Below are positions 12,780 through 18,397 of a stretch of 18,397 nt of DNA, in pieces. Position 1 is the stretch's first letter; each line of letters opens with the position of its first letter. Origin of the DNA: CAISGS01 sp044346445 (GTDB lineage: Bacteria; Pseudomonadota; Alphaproteobacteria; Caulobacterales; Caulobacteraceae). Both the position numbers and the translations under genes were made by a program. Where the stretch lies: NCBI GenBank assembly GCA_044346445.1, contig JBIIZD010000056.1:1-18397 (forward strand), in the 5' to 3' direction. The notes below the pieces were generated by a model, which was given only the letters and a program-made list of their open reading frames with translations, did no database searches and was not told the origin of the DNA.

Positions 12780-13535
12780 TCAACCCCGATCGCGACGGTC
12801 GCGGCGATCGCCACGGTCGCCTCGATCGCTACGTTCACTACGGCCGCCACCTTCACCAGCGGGACCGGTTTCACCCGCCAGACGCTTGTCCTGGGCCGAA
12901 GGATCGTGCTCAAGCACTTCACCCTTAAAGATCCAGGTCTTTACGCCAATGATGCCGTAAGTCGTCTTGGCTTCGGTAAAGCCATAATCAATATCAGCGC
13001 GCAGGGTATGCAAGGGCACGCGGCCTTCACGATACCATTCCATCCGCGCGATTTCAGCGCCGCCCAGACGACCCGAGACATTGATCCGAATGCCCTTGGC
13101 ACCCAAACGCATGGCCGATTGCATGGACCGCTTCATGGCGCGGCGGAAAGCAACCCGGCGCTCCAACTGTTGGGCAATGTTCTCAGACACCAGTTGCGCA
13201 TCGGCTTCAGGCTTACGCACTTCAACGATATTGAGCAGAACCTCACCCTCGGTCATGTCCGACAGATCCTTTCGGAGCTTGTCGATGTCTTGACCCTTCT
13301 TGCCGATGATGACGCCGGGGCGTGCAGCATAGATGGTGACCCGGCACTTGCGGTGCGGGCGCTCAATGATGATGCGCGAGACGCCAGCCTGGCCAAGACG
13401 CTTCCTCAGCTCGGCACGGAGCTTGATGTCCTGGTGCAGCAGACGCGAATAATCGTTTCCGTCGGCGAACCAACGCGAATCCCACGTGCGATTGATACCG
13501 AGCCTTAGCCCGATCGGATTGACCTTCTGACCCAT
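12780..13535 (-). CDS. rpsC: 30S ribosomal protein S3
   Basis: Head protein at the mRNA entry tunnel; with S4 and S5 it forms the mRNA helicase site. 251 aa. N-terminus MGQKVNPIGLRLGINRTWDSRW. A type-2 KH domain carries GVIIGKKGQDI (74-84), and the S3 C-domain includes GIRINVSGRLGGAEIARMEWYREGRVPL. The end is a low-complexity tail rich in Gly, Arg, Asp and Ser (last about 25 residues, RSERSDRGDRGDRRDRRDRG), encoded by short degenerate GATCG/GGTCG repeats (about 12783-12842). Such tails vary between species. The ATG overlaps the rplV stop by one base (TAATG), with GAGGT inside rplV. Confidence 0.98.
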   Translation of the reverse strand: MGQKVNPIGLRLGINRTWDSRWFADGNDYSRLLHQDIKLRAELRKRLGQAGVSRIIIERPHRKCRVTIYAARPGVIIGKKGQDIDKLRKDLSDMTEGEVLLNIVEVRKPEADAQLVSENIAQQLERRVAFRRAMKRSMQSAMRLGAKGIRINVSGRLGGAEIARMEWYREGRVPLHTLRADIDYGFTEAKTTYGIIGVKTWIFKGEVLEHDPSAQDKRLAGETGPAGEGGGRSERSDRGDRGDRRDRRDRG

Positions 13536-13915
13536 TAGGCCACCTCGCCGAGTTCACGGACCACGATGGTGATCTCCGAAAAGGGCTTCTCGATGCGTGA
13601 AGACCGGCCGCGAGCGCGAGCCGAAAACCGCTTCATCACCAAGTTTTTGCCCACATAGGCTTCGGCAACGACCAGGTTGTCGATGTCGAGATTGTGATTG
13701 TTTTCAGCGTTTGAAATCGCTGAATAAAGAGCCTTGCGCACATCAACCGCTATACGCTTGTGGCTGAACTCAAGCTCGTTGAGGGCGCGCTGAACCTTGA
13801 GACCGCGAATGGACGCGGCAACGAGGTTGAGCTTGCGCAGGCCGGTGCGCAATGTGCTCACCTTGGCCATGGCCTCGACGGGCTTCAGGCGCCGTTCGGT
13901 CGCTTTCTTTCCCAT
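13535..13915 (-). CDS. rplV: 50S ribosomal protein L22
   Basis: Lines the exit tunnel with a long beta-hairpin that, with L4, forms the constriction; mutations there can give macrolide resistance. 126 aa. Core SIRGLKVQRALNELEFSHKRIAVDVRKALYSAISNAENNHNLD (35-77) and hairpin region MKRFSARARGRSSRIEKPFSEITIVV (94-119) are intact. It starts 2 nt after the rpsS TAG, with GAGGAAG about 7 nt upstream. Confidence 0.98.
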   Translation of the reverse strand: MGKKATERRLKPVEAMAKVSTLRTGLRKLNLVAASIRGLKVQRALNELEFSHKRIAVDVRKALYSAISNAENNHNLDIDNLVVAEAYVGKNLVMKRFSARARGRSSRIEKPFSEITIVVRELGEVA

Positions 13916-13917
13916 CT

Positions 13918-14196
13918 CTACTTCCTCTTTGCCTTCTTGTCCGCAGCGTGGCCGGGGAAGAAGCGGGTCGGTGAGAACTCACCGAGCTTGTGCCCAACCA
14001 TGTCTTCGCTGATCTGCACGGGAACGTGCTTGTGACCATTATAAACGCCGAACGTCAGGCCCACGAACTGGGGCATGATGGTCGAACGGCGCGACCAGGT
14101 CTTGATCACTTCCTTGCGGCCCGAGCTTTGCGCCGTATCCGCCTTTTTCAGCAGATAACCGTCGACGAACGGACCTTTCCAAACGGAACGGGTCAT
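13918..14196 (-). CDS. rpsS: 30S ribosomal protein S19
   Basis: Head protein that pairs with S13 and contacts the 50S through bridge B1a. 92 aa: MTRSVWKGPFVDGYLLKKAD at the start, then TWSRRSTIMPQFVGLTFGVYNGHKHVPVQISEDMVGHKLGEFSPTR (34-79), the family signature. It lies 3 nt after the rplB stop, and its ribosome-binding site is inside rplB. Confidence 0.98.
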   Translation of the reverse strand: MTRSVWKGPFVDGYLLKKADTAQSSGRKEVIKTWSRRSTIMPQFVGLTFGVYNGHKHVPVQISEDMVGHKLGEFSPTRFFPGHAADKKAKRK

Positions 14197-14199
14197 CGA

Positions 14200-15036
14200 T
14201 TAGCGAGCCTTCTTCACGTGGCGTGTCCGGATAATGAACTTATCCGTCGCCTTGTTCTTCCGGGTCCGTGTGCCCTTGGTGTCTTTACCCCAAGGTGTCA
14301 CGGGGTTGCGACCGCCCGAGGTGCGGCCTTCGCCGCCGCCGTGGGGGTGATCGATTGGGTTCATGGCCACGCCGCGAACATGCGGGCGGAAGCCCATGTG
14401 ACGAACCCGCCCGGCCTTGCCGAGGTTTTCGTTCATGTGATCTTGGTTCGAAACCGCGCCGACCGTGGCCATGCAGGTGTCTTGCACCATGCGCAGCTCG
14501 CCTGAATTGAGGCGGATCTGGGCATAGCCACCATCGCGGCCAACCAGCTGGGCATAGGCCCCGGCCGAACGGGCGATCTGGCCACCCTTGGCGGGCTTCA
14601 GCTCGACATTATGAATGATGGTCCCGATGGGCATGGAGCGCAGGGGCGAGGCATTGCCTGGCTTTACGTCCACCTTCTCGGAAGCCACAATCTCGTCGCC
14701 AGCCTTAACCCGCTGAGGGGCCAGGATATAGGCAAGCTCGCCATCAGCATACTTGATCAGGGCGATGAAGGCGGTCCGGTTCGGATCGTATTCAAGACGC
14801 TGAATGGTCGCCGGAACGTCCCACTTGCGACGCTTGAAATCGACCAGCCGATAAAGCCGCTTTGCGCCGCCGCCGCGAAAGCGAACAGCGATACGGCCAT
14901 TGCCGCCGCGTCCGCCCGACTTGGTCAGGCCTTCGACAAGAGATTTAACCGGGCCGCCTTTGTGCAACTCGGAACGGTCAACCAGGATAAGGGCGCGACG
15001 CCCTGGCGAGGTTGGATTGAAATGCTTAAGAGCCAT
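14200..15036 (-). CDS. rplB: 50S ribosomal protein L2
   Basis: Highly conserved large-subunit core protein needed for subunit association and peptidyl-transferase organisation. 278 aa, normal length. The family motif HPHGGGEGR (230-238) is present; its first His matches the functionally important E. coli H229. N-terminal MALKHFNPTSPGRR and the basic tail KDTKGTRTRKNKATDKFIIRTRHVKKAR fit alphaproteobacteria. Gap of 9 nt after rplW. Confidence 0.98.
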   Translation of the reverse strand: MALKHFNPTSPGRRALILVDRSELHKGGPVKSLVEGLTKSGGRGGNGRIAVRFRGGGAKRLYRLVDFKRRKWDVPATIQRLEYDPNRTAFIALIKYADGELAYILAPQRVKAGDEIVASEKVDVKPGNASPLRSMPIGTIIHNVELKPAKGGQIARSAGAYAQLVGRDGGYAQIRLNSGELRMVQDTCMATVGAVSNQDHMNENLGKAGRVRHMGFRPHVRGVAMNPIDHPHGGGEGRTSGGRNPVTPWGKDTKGTRTRKNKATDKFIIRTRHVKKAR

Positions 15037-15045
15037 CGTCCCGTC

Positions 15046-15342
15046 CTACAGTCCGGTCGTGATGTCGATCGACTGGCCTTCAGCCAGGGTCACGATCGCT
15101 TTTTTGACATCGTTACGACGTCCAATTGTACCGCGGAAGCGCTTGGTCTTGCCCTTGGTAACCATGGTATTGACCTTGGTAACCTTGACCTTGAACAATT
15201 CTTCAACGGCGGCGGCGATTTCGTCCTTAGAGGCATCTTGTGCCACCTTGAAGACCACCTTGTTCTGCTCAGACAGCAGGGTAGCCTTTTCAGTGATCAC
15301 CGGAGCCAGGACGGTGTCGTAATGGCGGGCGGTCGCAACCAT
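15046..15342 (-). CDS. rplW: 50S ribosomal protein L23
   Basis: Sits at the polypeptide exit and is the docking point for trigger factor, SRP and SecYEG. 98 aa, recognised by LAPVITEKATLLSEQNKVVFKVA (12-34), VEELFKVKVTKVNTM (46-60) and KGKTKRFRGTIGRRNDVKKAIVTL. AAGGAGG about 7 nt upstream is a strong ribosome-binding site. The ATG overlaps the rplD stop by one base. Confidence 0.97.
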   Translation of the reverse strand: MVATARHYDTVLAPVITEKATLLSEQNKVVFKVAQDASKDEIAAAVEELFKVKVTKVNTMVTKGKTKRFRGTIGRRNDVKKAIVTLAEGQSIDITTGL

Positions 15343-15980
15343 TATGCGGCCTCCTTCTCAGCGAAACGGGCCGAGATCGCGTCAATAGCTTCGCGAGTCA
15401 GCACCAGCGTCTTACGGCGCAGGATGTCGTAAACATTCAGGCCCGCATTGGGCAGAACATCAACGTTCGGAATATTGCGAGCCGCCAGCTTGAAATTGGC
15501 GTCGATCTCGATCCCGGTAATGACCAAGGCATTGATCAGGCCAAGCTTTTCGAACTGGGCCCGCAAACCTGCGGTCTTTGGGGTCTCAAGAGCGGCCTTG
15601 TCCAGCACCACAATCGCGCCGGACTTCAGCTTGGAAGACAAGGCATGGCGCAGGGCCATGGCCCGGATCTTCTTGGGCAGGTCAAAAGCGTGACTACGGA
15701 CCACAGGACCAAAAGCGCGGCTACCGCCGACAAACTGAGGCGCCCGGCGTGAGCCGTGACGTGCACCACCGGTGCCCTTTTGCTTGTACATCTTCTTGCC
15801 GGTGCGGGAATTTTCATTCCGGGTCTGCACCTTGTGGTTCCCGCCGCGGCGCTTGGCCAGTTGCCAGTTCACACAACGCTGAAGGATATCGCCACGAATA
15901 TCTTCGATACCGAAGATATCATCAGGCAAGTCCACAGAGCCGGCCTTACCGGCATCCAGGGTGATTACATCGATTTTCAT
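15342..15980 (-). CDS. rplD: 50S ribosomal protein L4
   Basis: Large-subunit protein whose loop reaches the tunnel constriction. In E. coli it also represses its own S10 operon at transcription and translation; no E. coli-like leader element is obvious here. 212 aa. The tunnel-loop region NSRTGKKMYKQKGTGGARHGSRRAPQFVGGSRAFGPV (57-93) is fully conserved. It overlaps rplC by 4 nt (ATGA) and rplW by 1 nt, giving coupled translation. Confidence 0.98.
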   Translation of the reverse strand: MKIDVITLDAGKAGSVDLPDDIFGIEDIRGDILQRCVNWQLAKRRGGNHKVQTRNENSRTGKKMYKQKGTGGARHGSRRAPQFVGGSRAFGPVVRSHAFDLPKKIRAMALRHALSSKLKSGAIVVLDKAALETPKTAGLRAQFEKLGLINALVITGIEIDANFKLAARNIPNVDVLPNAGLNVYDILRRKTLVLTREAIDAISARFAEKEAA

Positions 15981-16714
15981 GCTTCATCCCCAGCCATGAT
16001 TTCAGCCGGAGCCTCTTGCGGGGCTGCAGTCGCTTCACCGGACTTGCGGAAGGCACCCGGCTTGGGCGCATCAGCAGGAATGGCGCGCTTATTGGCGTCG
16101 CGAACCTTGACATAGGAGCCTTCCGAACCCGGAACGGCACCCTTGATCAGGATCAGGCCGCGCTCGATATCAATGCGCCAGACGGTGAGGTTCTGGGTCG
16201 TGATGACAGTGGTCCCCATCTGACCAGGCATCTTCTTACCCTTGAACACCTTGCCGGGATCCTGACGCTGACCGGTCGAACCACCCGAACGGTGAGAAAG
16301 CGAGACACCGTGGCTGGCGCGAAGGCCGCCAAAGTTCCAACGCTTCATAACACCGGCAAAGCCCTTACCGACGGTGGCACCGGAAATGTCGACCTTTTGG
16401 CCAGGCACGAAGTGATCGGCGGTGAACTCAGCGCCCACATCGATCAGATTGTCCTCAGTCACGCGAAACTCAGTCACAGTGCGCTTAGGCTCAACCAGAG
16501 CCTTGGCAAAGTGACCACGCATGGCCTGCGAGGTGTTTTTAACTTTTTTGAAGCCGGCGCCGAGCTGTAGAGCCACGTAGCCGTCCTTGTCCTTGGTGCG
16601 TTGGGCCGTTACCTGGCAACCGTCCAAAGACAGCACCGTCACGGGGACATGCATGCCAGCTTCATCAAAGAAGCGAGTCATGCCCAACTTTTTGGCGATC
16701 ACGCCAGTACGCAT
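15977..16714 (-). CDS. rplC: 50S ribosomal protein L3
   Basis: Early-assembly protein whose long loop approaches the peptidyl-transferase centre. 245 aa. N-terminus MRTGVIAKKLGMTRFFDEAG. The methylated-Gln region (GGSTGQRQDPGKVFKGKKMPGQMG) is intact, so PrmB-type modification is possible. A C-terminal extension rich in Ala, Pro and Glu (from about 220 on, APQEAPAEIMAGDEA at the end) is of the kind seen in alphaproteobacterial L3. It starts 11 nt after rpsJ with AGGGGGAA upstream. Confidence 0.98.
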   Translation of the reverse strand: MRTGVIAKKLGMTRFFDEAGMHVPVTVLSLDGCQVTAQRTKDKDGYVALQLGAGFKKVKNTSQAMRGHFAKALVEPKRTVTEFRVTEDNLIDVGAEFTADHFVPGQKVDISGATVGKGFAGVMKRWNFGGLRASHGVSLSHRSGGSTGQRQDPGKVFKGKKMPGQMGTTVITTQNLTVWRIDIERGLILIKGAVPGSEGSYVKVRDANKRAIPADAPKPGAFRKSGEATAAPQEAPAEIMAGDEA

Positions 16715-16725
16715 GGCGGTTCCCC

Positions 16726-17034
16726 CTAAAGCTTGATTTCGACGTCCACGCCGGCGGACAGGTCGAGCTTCATGAGCGCGTCCACGGTCTGCGGGGTGGG
16801 GTCGACGATGTCGAGAACACGCTTGTGCGTGCGGATTTCAAACTGTTCGCGGGACTTTTTATCCACATGCGGCGAACGGTTGACGGTGAAACGCTCAATA
16901 AGCGTTGGCAACGGAATCGGACCGCGAACGGTCGCGCCGGTGCGCTTGGCAGTGTTCACGATCTCCCGTGTGGAATGATCCAGCACGCGGTGATCGAAGG
17001 CCTTGAGCCTGATGCGGATATTTTGTCGATCCAT
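16726..17034 (-). CDS. rpsJ: 30S ribosomal protein S10
   Basis: Small-subunit head protein and, as NusE, a partner of NusB and NusG in antitermination and transcription-translation coupling. 102 aa: (M)DRQNIRIRLKAFDHRVLD at the start, GPIPLPTLIERFTVNRSPHVDKKSREQFEIRTHKRVLDIVDPTPQTVDALMKLDLSAGVDVEI after it. It is the first gene of the S10 unit. The Shine-Dalgarno is not strong (AGGGA about 13 nt upstream). It is preceded by a leader of about 230 nt from the promoter at 17269-17298. Confidence 0.98.
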   Translation of the reverse strand: MDRQNIRIRLKAFDHRVLDHSTREIVNTAKRTGATVRGPIPLPTLIERFTVNRSPHVDKKSREQFEIRTHKRVLDIVDPTPQTVDALMKLDLSAGVDVEIKL

Positions 17035-17096
17035 ATCGCTCGATATTCCCTAAGCGCTAGCCACGCCCCAGATAGTTTCAAAGACCAAACCCGAAC

Positions 17097-17115
17097 ACCC
17101 TGGATAATCCAGGGT
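17097..17115. promoter_or_regulatory. 19-bp perfect palindrome in the S10 leader
   Basis: ACCCTGGAT-A-ATCCAGGGT: nine exact base pairs around a single central base, 62 nt before the rpsJ ATG. As RNA it would form a 7-bp hairpin with a 5-nt loop; as DNA it looks like an operator for a dimeric protein. No T-tract follows. Confidence 0.6.
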
Positions 17116-17268
17116 CTCCAGCACGCATAAATCCGCAAAAACGATATCGGCCCAGGCGGCATGCCACCGAGGCTTGATCCTAAAATTACGGGTCCAGCCC
17201 GCTATGTCAGGTCGTTTCGCGAACCGCGTCTAAGCCAAATGACTTACAGCCGGTCCAACAGAGGCGCG

Positions 17269-17298
17269 GTAATTAGCTTCCGAATCCATCCCCGTCAA
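17269..17298 (-). promoter_or_regulatory. Promoter of the S10 operon
   Basis: On the minus strand TTGACGG and GCTAATTAC are separated by 14 nt. This fits the Caulobacter-type housekeeping form TTGACGS-N(10-14)-GCTANAWC at most positions. Read as E. coli sigma70 it is TTGACG-17-TAATTA. It lies only 25 nt beyond the stop codon of the upstream gene. Predicted start near 17263. Confidence 0.72.
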
Positions 17299-17323
17299 GA
17301 CAATTGGCACGCCCTTAAGAGAT

Positions 17324-18181
17324 TCATTCACCAATCGAAATATCACCAGAGCCCATGACCGATCGCCTAACCGGGCCAGACACCTTATGGACCGCAATAT
17401 CGCCCGATCCGGCAATACTAAACGCGCCCGAGGCAGCAGTACCGCCAAAATGCACATCCCCCGAACCGGCAATGCTGACATCAAGCTTGCTGACCGCGCC
17501 GCCCTTAATATCAACACCGCCTGAGCCAGCGATCGAAACACGCAAGGGACCATCGACGGCTTGCGCCGAAACATCACCCGATCCGGCGATTTCAACATCC
17601 AGGCCCTTGGCCGCTGAGGCCAGACTGACATCGCCTGAACCGGCGATTTCCACCTCGGCTGAGCCTACTGTGCCGATCTGGGTGTCGCCAGAGCCCGCCT
17701 GACTGAGTTTGAGCGCGCCTTCGACATTGGCTATGGTCCAGTCGCCGCAACCGGTGTGCTCAAGCCTGAGGCCTTGGCTGCGCCCTATGCTACCAAACAC
17801 TGCGCCACTGGCGCTGATCTTAGCATCGAGCGGAACATGGGCGATAATCTTGGGCAGGGATGAACGATCAAAGCTGCCAATACCGGACGCCCAAAACCGG
17901 GTCGCGCTCCAATCATTGACGACCAATTTGACCTTGCTGGTGCACTGCACATTACGGATGCCGCCGTCCAGGATGACCTTACCGCCCAACTGGCTCTGCT
18001 TGAGCACCAGTCGCTTATCGCCGCCAACCACCTCGACCGACACATCGCTGCGGGCTTCGGGGATGATGACGACTGTGGCCGCCGCGTTCTTGATCTCAAG
18101 GCTTGCGGCCTGCGCGGGGGCAAACAGCGCCAGGCTTGCTACGCCCGCAATTAGGGAAAAAACACATTGACCAGACATCAT
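17324..18181 (-). CDS. Exported GIN-domain (DUF2807-like) repeat protein
   Basis: Predicted secreted or periplasmic protein of unknown function, 285 aa. MMSGQCVFSLIAGVASLALFAPAQA (1-25) is a clear signal peptide with an Ala-x-Ala site. The C-terminal half carries a repeat about every 19 residues: TGCGD at 143, AGSGD at 162, 180 and 199, AGSGG at 218, AGSGD at 238 and 257, MGSGD at 276. The family (DUF2807, putative auto-transporter adhesin head GIN) forms a beta-solenoid of this type; no enzyme motif is seen. The start at 18181 has GGGAGG 7 nt upstream; the ATG three bases later is the alternative. The open frame runs to 18331 but would cross the tuf terminator. It lies between that terminator and the S10 promoter, so it should be its own transcription unit. 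I see only a weak promoter candidate, and no terminator after it. Confidence 0.85.
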   Translation of the reverse strand: MMSGQCVFSLIAGVASLALFAPAQAASLEIKNAAATVVIIPEARSDVSVEVVGGDKRLVLKQSQLGGKVILDGGIRNVQCTSKVKLVVNDWSATRFWASGIGSFDRSSLPKIIAHVPLDAKISASGAVFGSIGRSQGLRLEHTGCGDWTIANVEGALKLSQAGSGDTQIGTVGSAEVEIAGSGDVSLASAAKGLDVEIAGSGDVSAQAVDGPLRVSIAGSGGVDIKGGAVSKLDVSIAGSGDVHFGGTAASGAFSIAGSGDIAVHKVSGPVRRSVMGSGDISIGE

Positions 18182-18215
18182 CACAGACCCTCCCAAGATT
18201 TTCGCCAATCCTAGG

Positions 18216-18230
18216 CGGCCATCCGGGCCG
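18216..18230. promoter_or_regulatory. Short inverted repeat upstream of the GIN-domain gene
   Basis: CGGCC-ATCCG-GGCCG, a 5-bp stem with a 5-nt loop, 34 nt before the ATG in the predicted 5' untranslated or promoter region. Nearby on the minus strand are two ATTACA copies and a weak TTACAA-17-ATTAAG promoter-like pair. Evidence for a function is slight. Confidence 0.25.
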
Positions 18231-18280
18231 TGCCATCTTAATTCCCTGTAATGACCTATTTGTAATCTTCGCCCCCCCCA

Positions 18281-18316
18281 AAGCAAAACCGCCGCTGAGG
18301 TTTTCCTCGGCGGCGG
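18281..18316 (-). terminator. Rho-independent terminator of tuf
   Basis: A 12-bp stem (18289-18300 with 18305-18316, one wobble pair) with a TTTT/AAAA tetraloop, followed on the minus strand by TTTTGCTTT. It begins 30 nt after the tuf stop and separates tuf from the GIN-domain gene. Confidence 0.93.
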
Positions 18317-18346
18317 CTCGCTTATCCTCAAGACAGGATGGATAGA

Positions 18347-18397
18347 CTATTCGACGATCTTGGCCACGACGCCAGCGCCGACCGTGCGGCCGCCTTC
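18347..18397 (-). CDS. tuf: Elongation factor Tu, C-terminal end (partial)
   Basis: Only the last 16 codons and a TAG stop are in the window: EGGRTVGAGVVAKIVE. This is the nearly invariant C-terminus of EF-Tu domain 3, the GTPase that delivers aminoacyl-tRNA to the ribosome. The rest lies beyond the right edge. tuf ahead of rpsJ is the classical str–S10 arrangement. A second tuf copy elsewhere is common but cannot be checked here. Confidence 0.93.
   Translation of the reverse strand, partial: EGGRTVGAGVVAKIVE

Larger units (their letters stand above)
17035..17323 (-). promoter_or_regulatory. S10-operon leader / intergenic region
   Basis: 289 nt between the GIN-domain gene and rpsJ with no convincing ORF. 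It holds the promoter at its far end and, if that is used, an untranslated leader of about 230 nt. Palindromes in it include TTCGCGAA at 17216-17223, a GGCATGCC-centred one at 17155-17168 and the large one at 17097-17115. A second weaker promoter-like pair (CTGACA-16-TAATTT on the minus strand, near 17183-17210) would shorten the leader. It is long enough for ribosomal protein autoregulation like that of E. coli L4, but no known leader motif was recognised. Confidence 0.6.

Noticed and set aside
1..18397. A CRISPR array, toxin-antitoxin pair, phage or transposon module
   Set aside because: No spaced direct repeats, transposase, integrase, tRNA-associated attachment site or small paired genes were found; the window is housekeeping genes plus three envelope genes.

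Overview
The window is almost entirely one block of minus-strand genes. It holds the fused S10–spc–alpha ribosomal protein cluster, the 3' end of tuf upstream of it and two unrelated genes downstream. In transcription order (right to left) it reads: tuf (3' end only), a secreted GIN-domain (DUF2807-like) protein, rpsJ-rplC-rplD-rplW-rplB-rpsS-rplV-rpsC-rplP-rpmC-rpsQ-rplN-rplX-rplE-rpsN-rpsH-rplF-rplR-rpsE-rpmD-rplO-secY-adk, rpsM-rpsK-rpoA-rplQ, a TCR/Tet-type MFS transporter and a DegQ/DegP-like trypsin-PDZ-PDZ lipoprotein. I see no plus-strand gene, tRNA, rRNA, CRISPR array or mobile element.

Organism: the gene order with adk after secY, the short-LID adenylate kinase, the zinc-free S14, the protein sequences and the TTGACG-type promoters point to Alphaproteobacteria. 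The L17 tail (VDRDPSEKGKDSGP) and the promoter form suggest Caulobacterales or a relative; this rank is inference from remembered sequences. Base composition looks moderately GC-rich.

Region by region. (1) 18281-18397: end of tuf and a strong intrinsic terminator. (2) 17324-18181: an exported beta-solenoid-type protein inserted between tuf and rpsJ. (3) 17035-17323: the S10 promoter, a leader of about 230 nt and a 19-bp perfect dyad. (4) 8175-17034: tightly packed S10 and spc genes, many with overlaps or 0-20 nt gaps. (5) 7441-8174: an abnormal stretch. rplO has an in-frame amber codon at codon 84. It is preceded by a convincing intrinsic terminator and a GC-rich palindrome, and followed by a 139-nt spacer. 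(6) 5302-5527: a sigma70-type promoter embedded in a 10-bp perfect inverted repeat, which should start rpsM-rpsK-rpoA-rplQ. (7) 2875-2905: the terminator that closes the cluster. (8) 53-2843: a transporter and a periplasmic protease, probably unrelated to translation.

How the genes work together: the core encodes ribosomal proteins of both subunits, the SecY translocon channel, adenylate kinase and the RNA polymerase alpha subunit. These are the usual growth-rate-linked genes of the translation, secretion and transcription machinery. I found no clearly new biological system. The observations most worth following are the interrupted rplO with its terminator, the dyad-overlapped alpha promoter, the long S10 leader and the GIN-domain gene between tuf and rpsJ.
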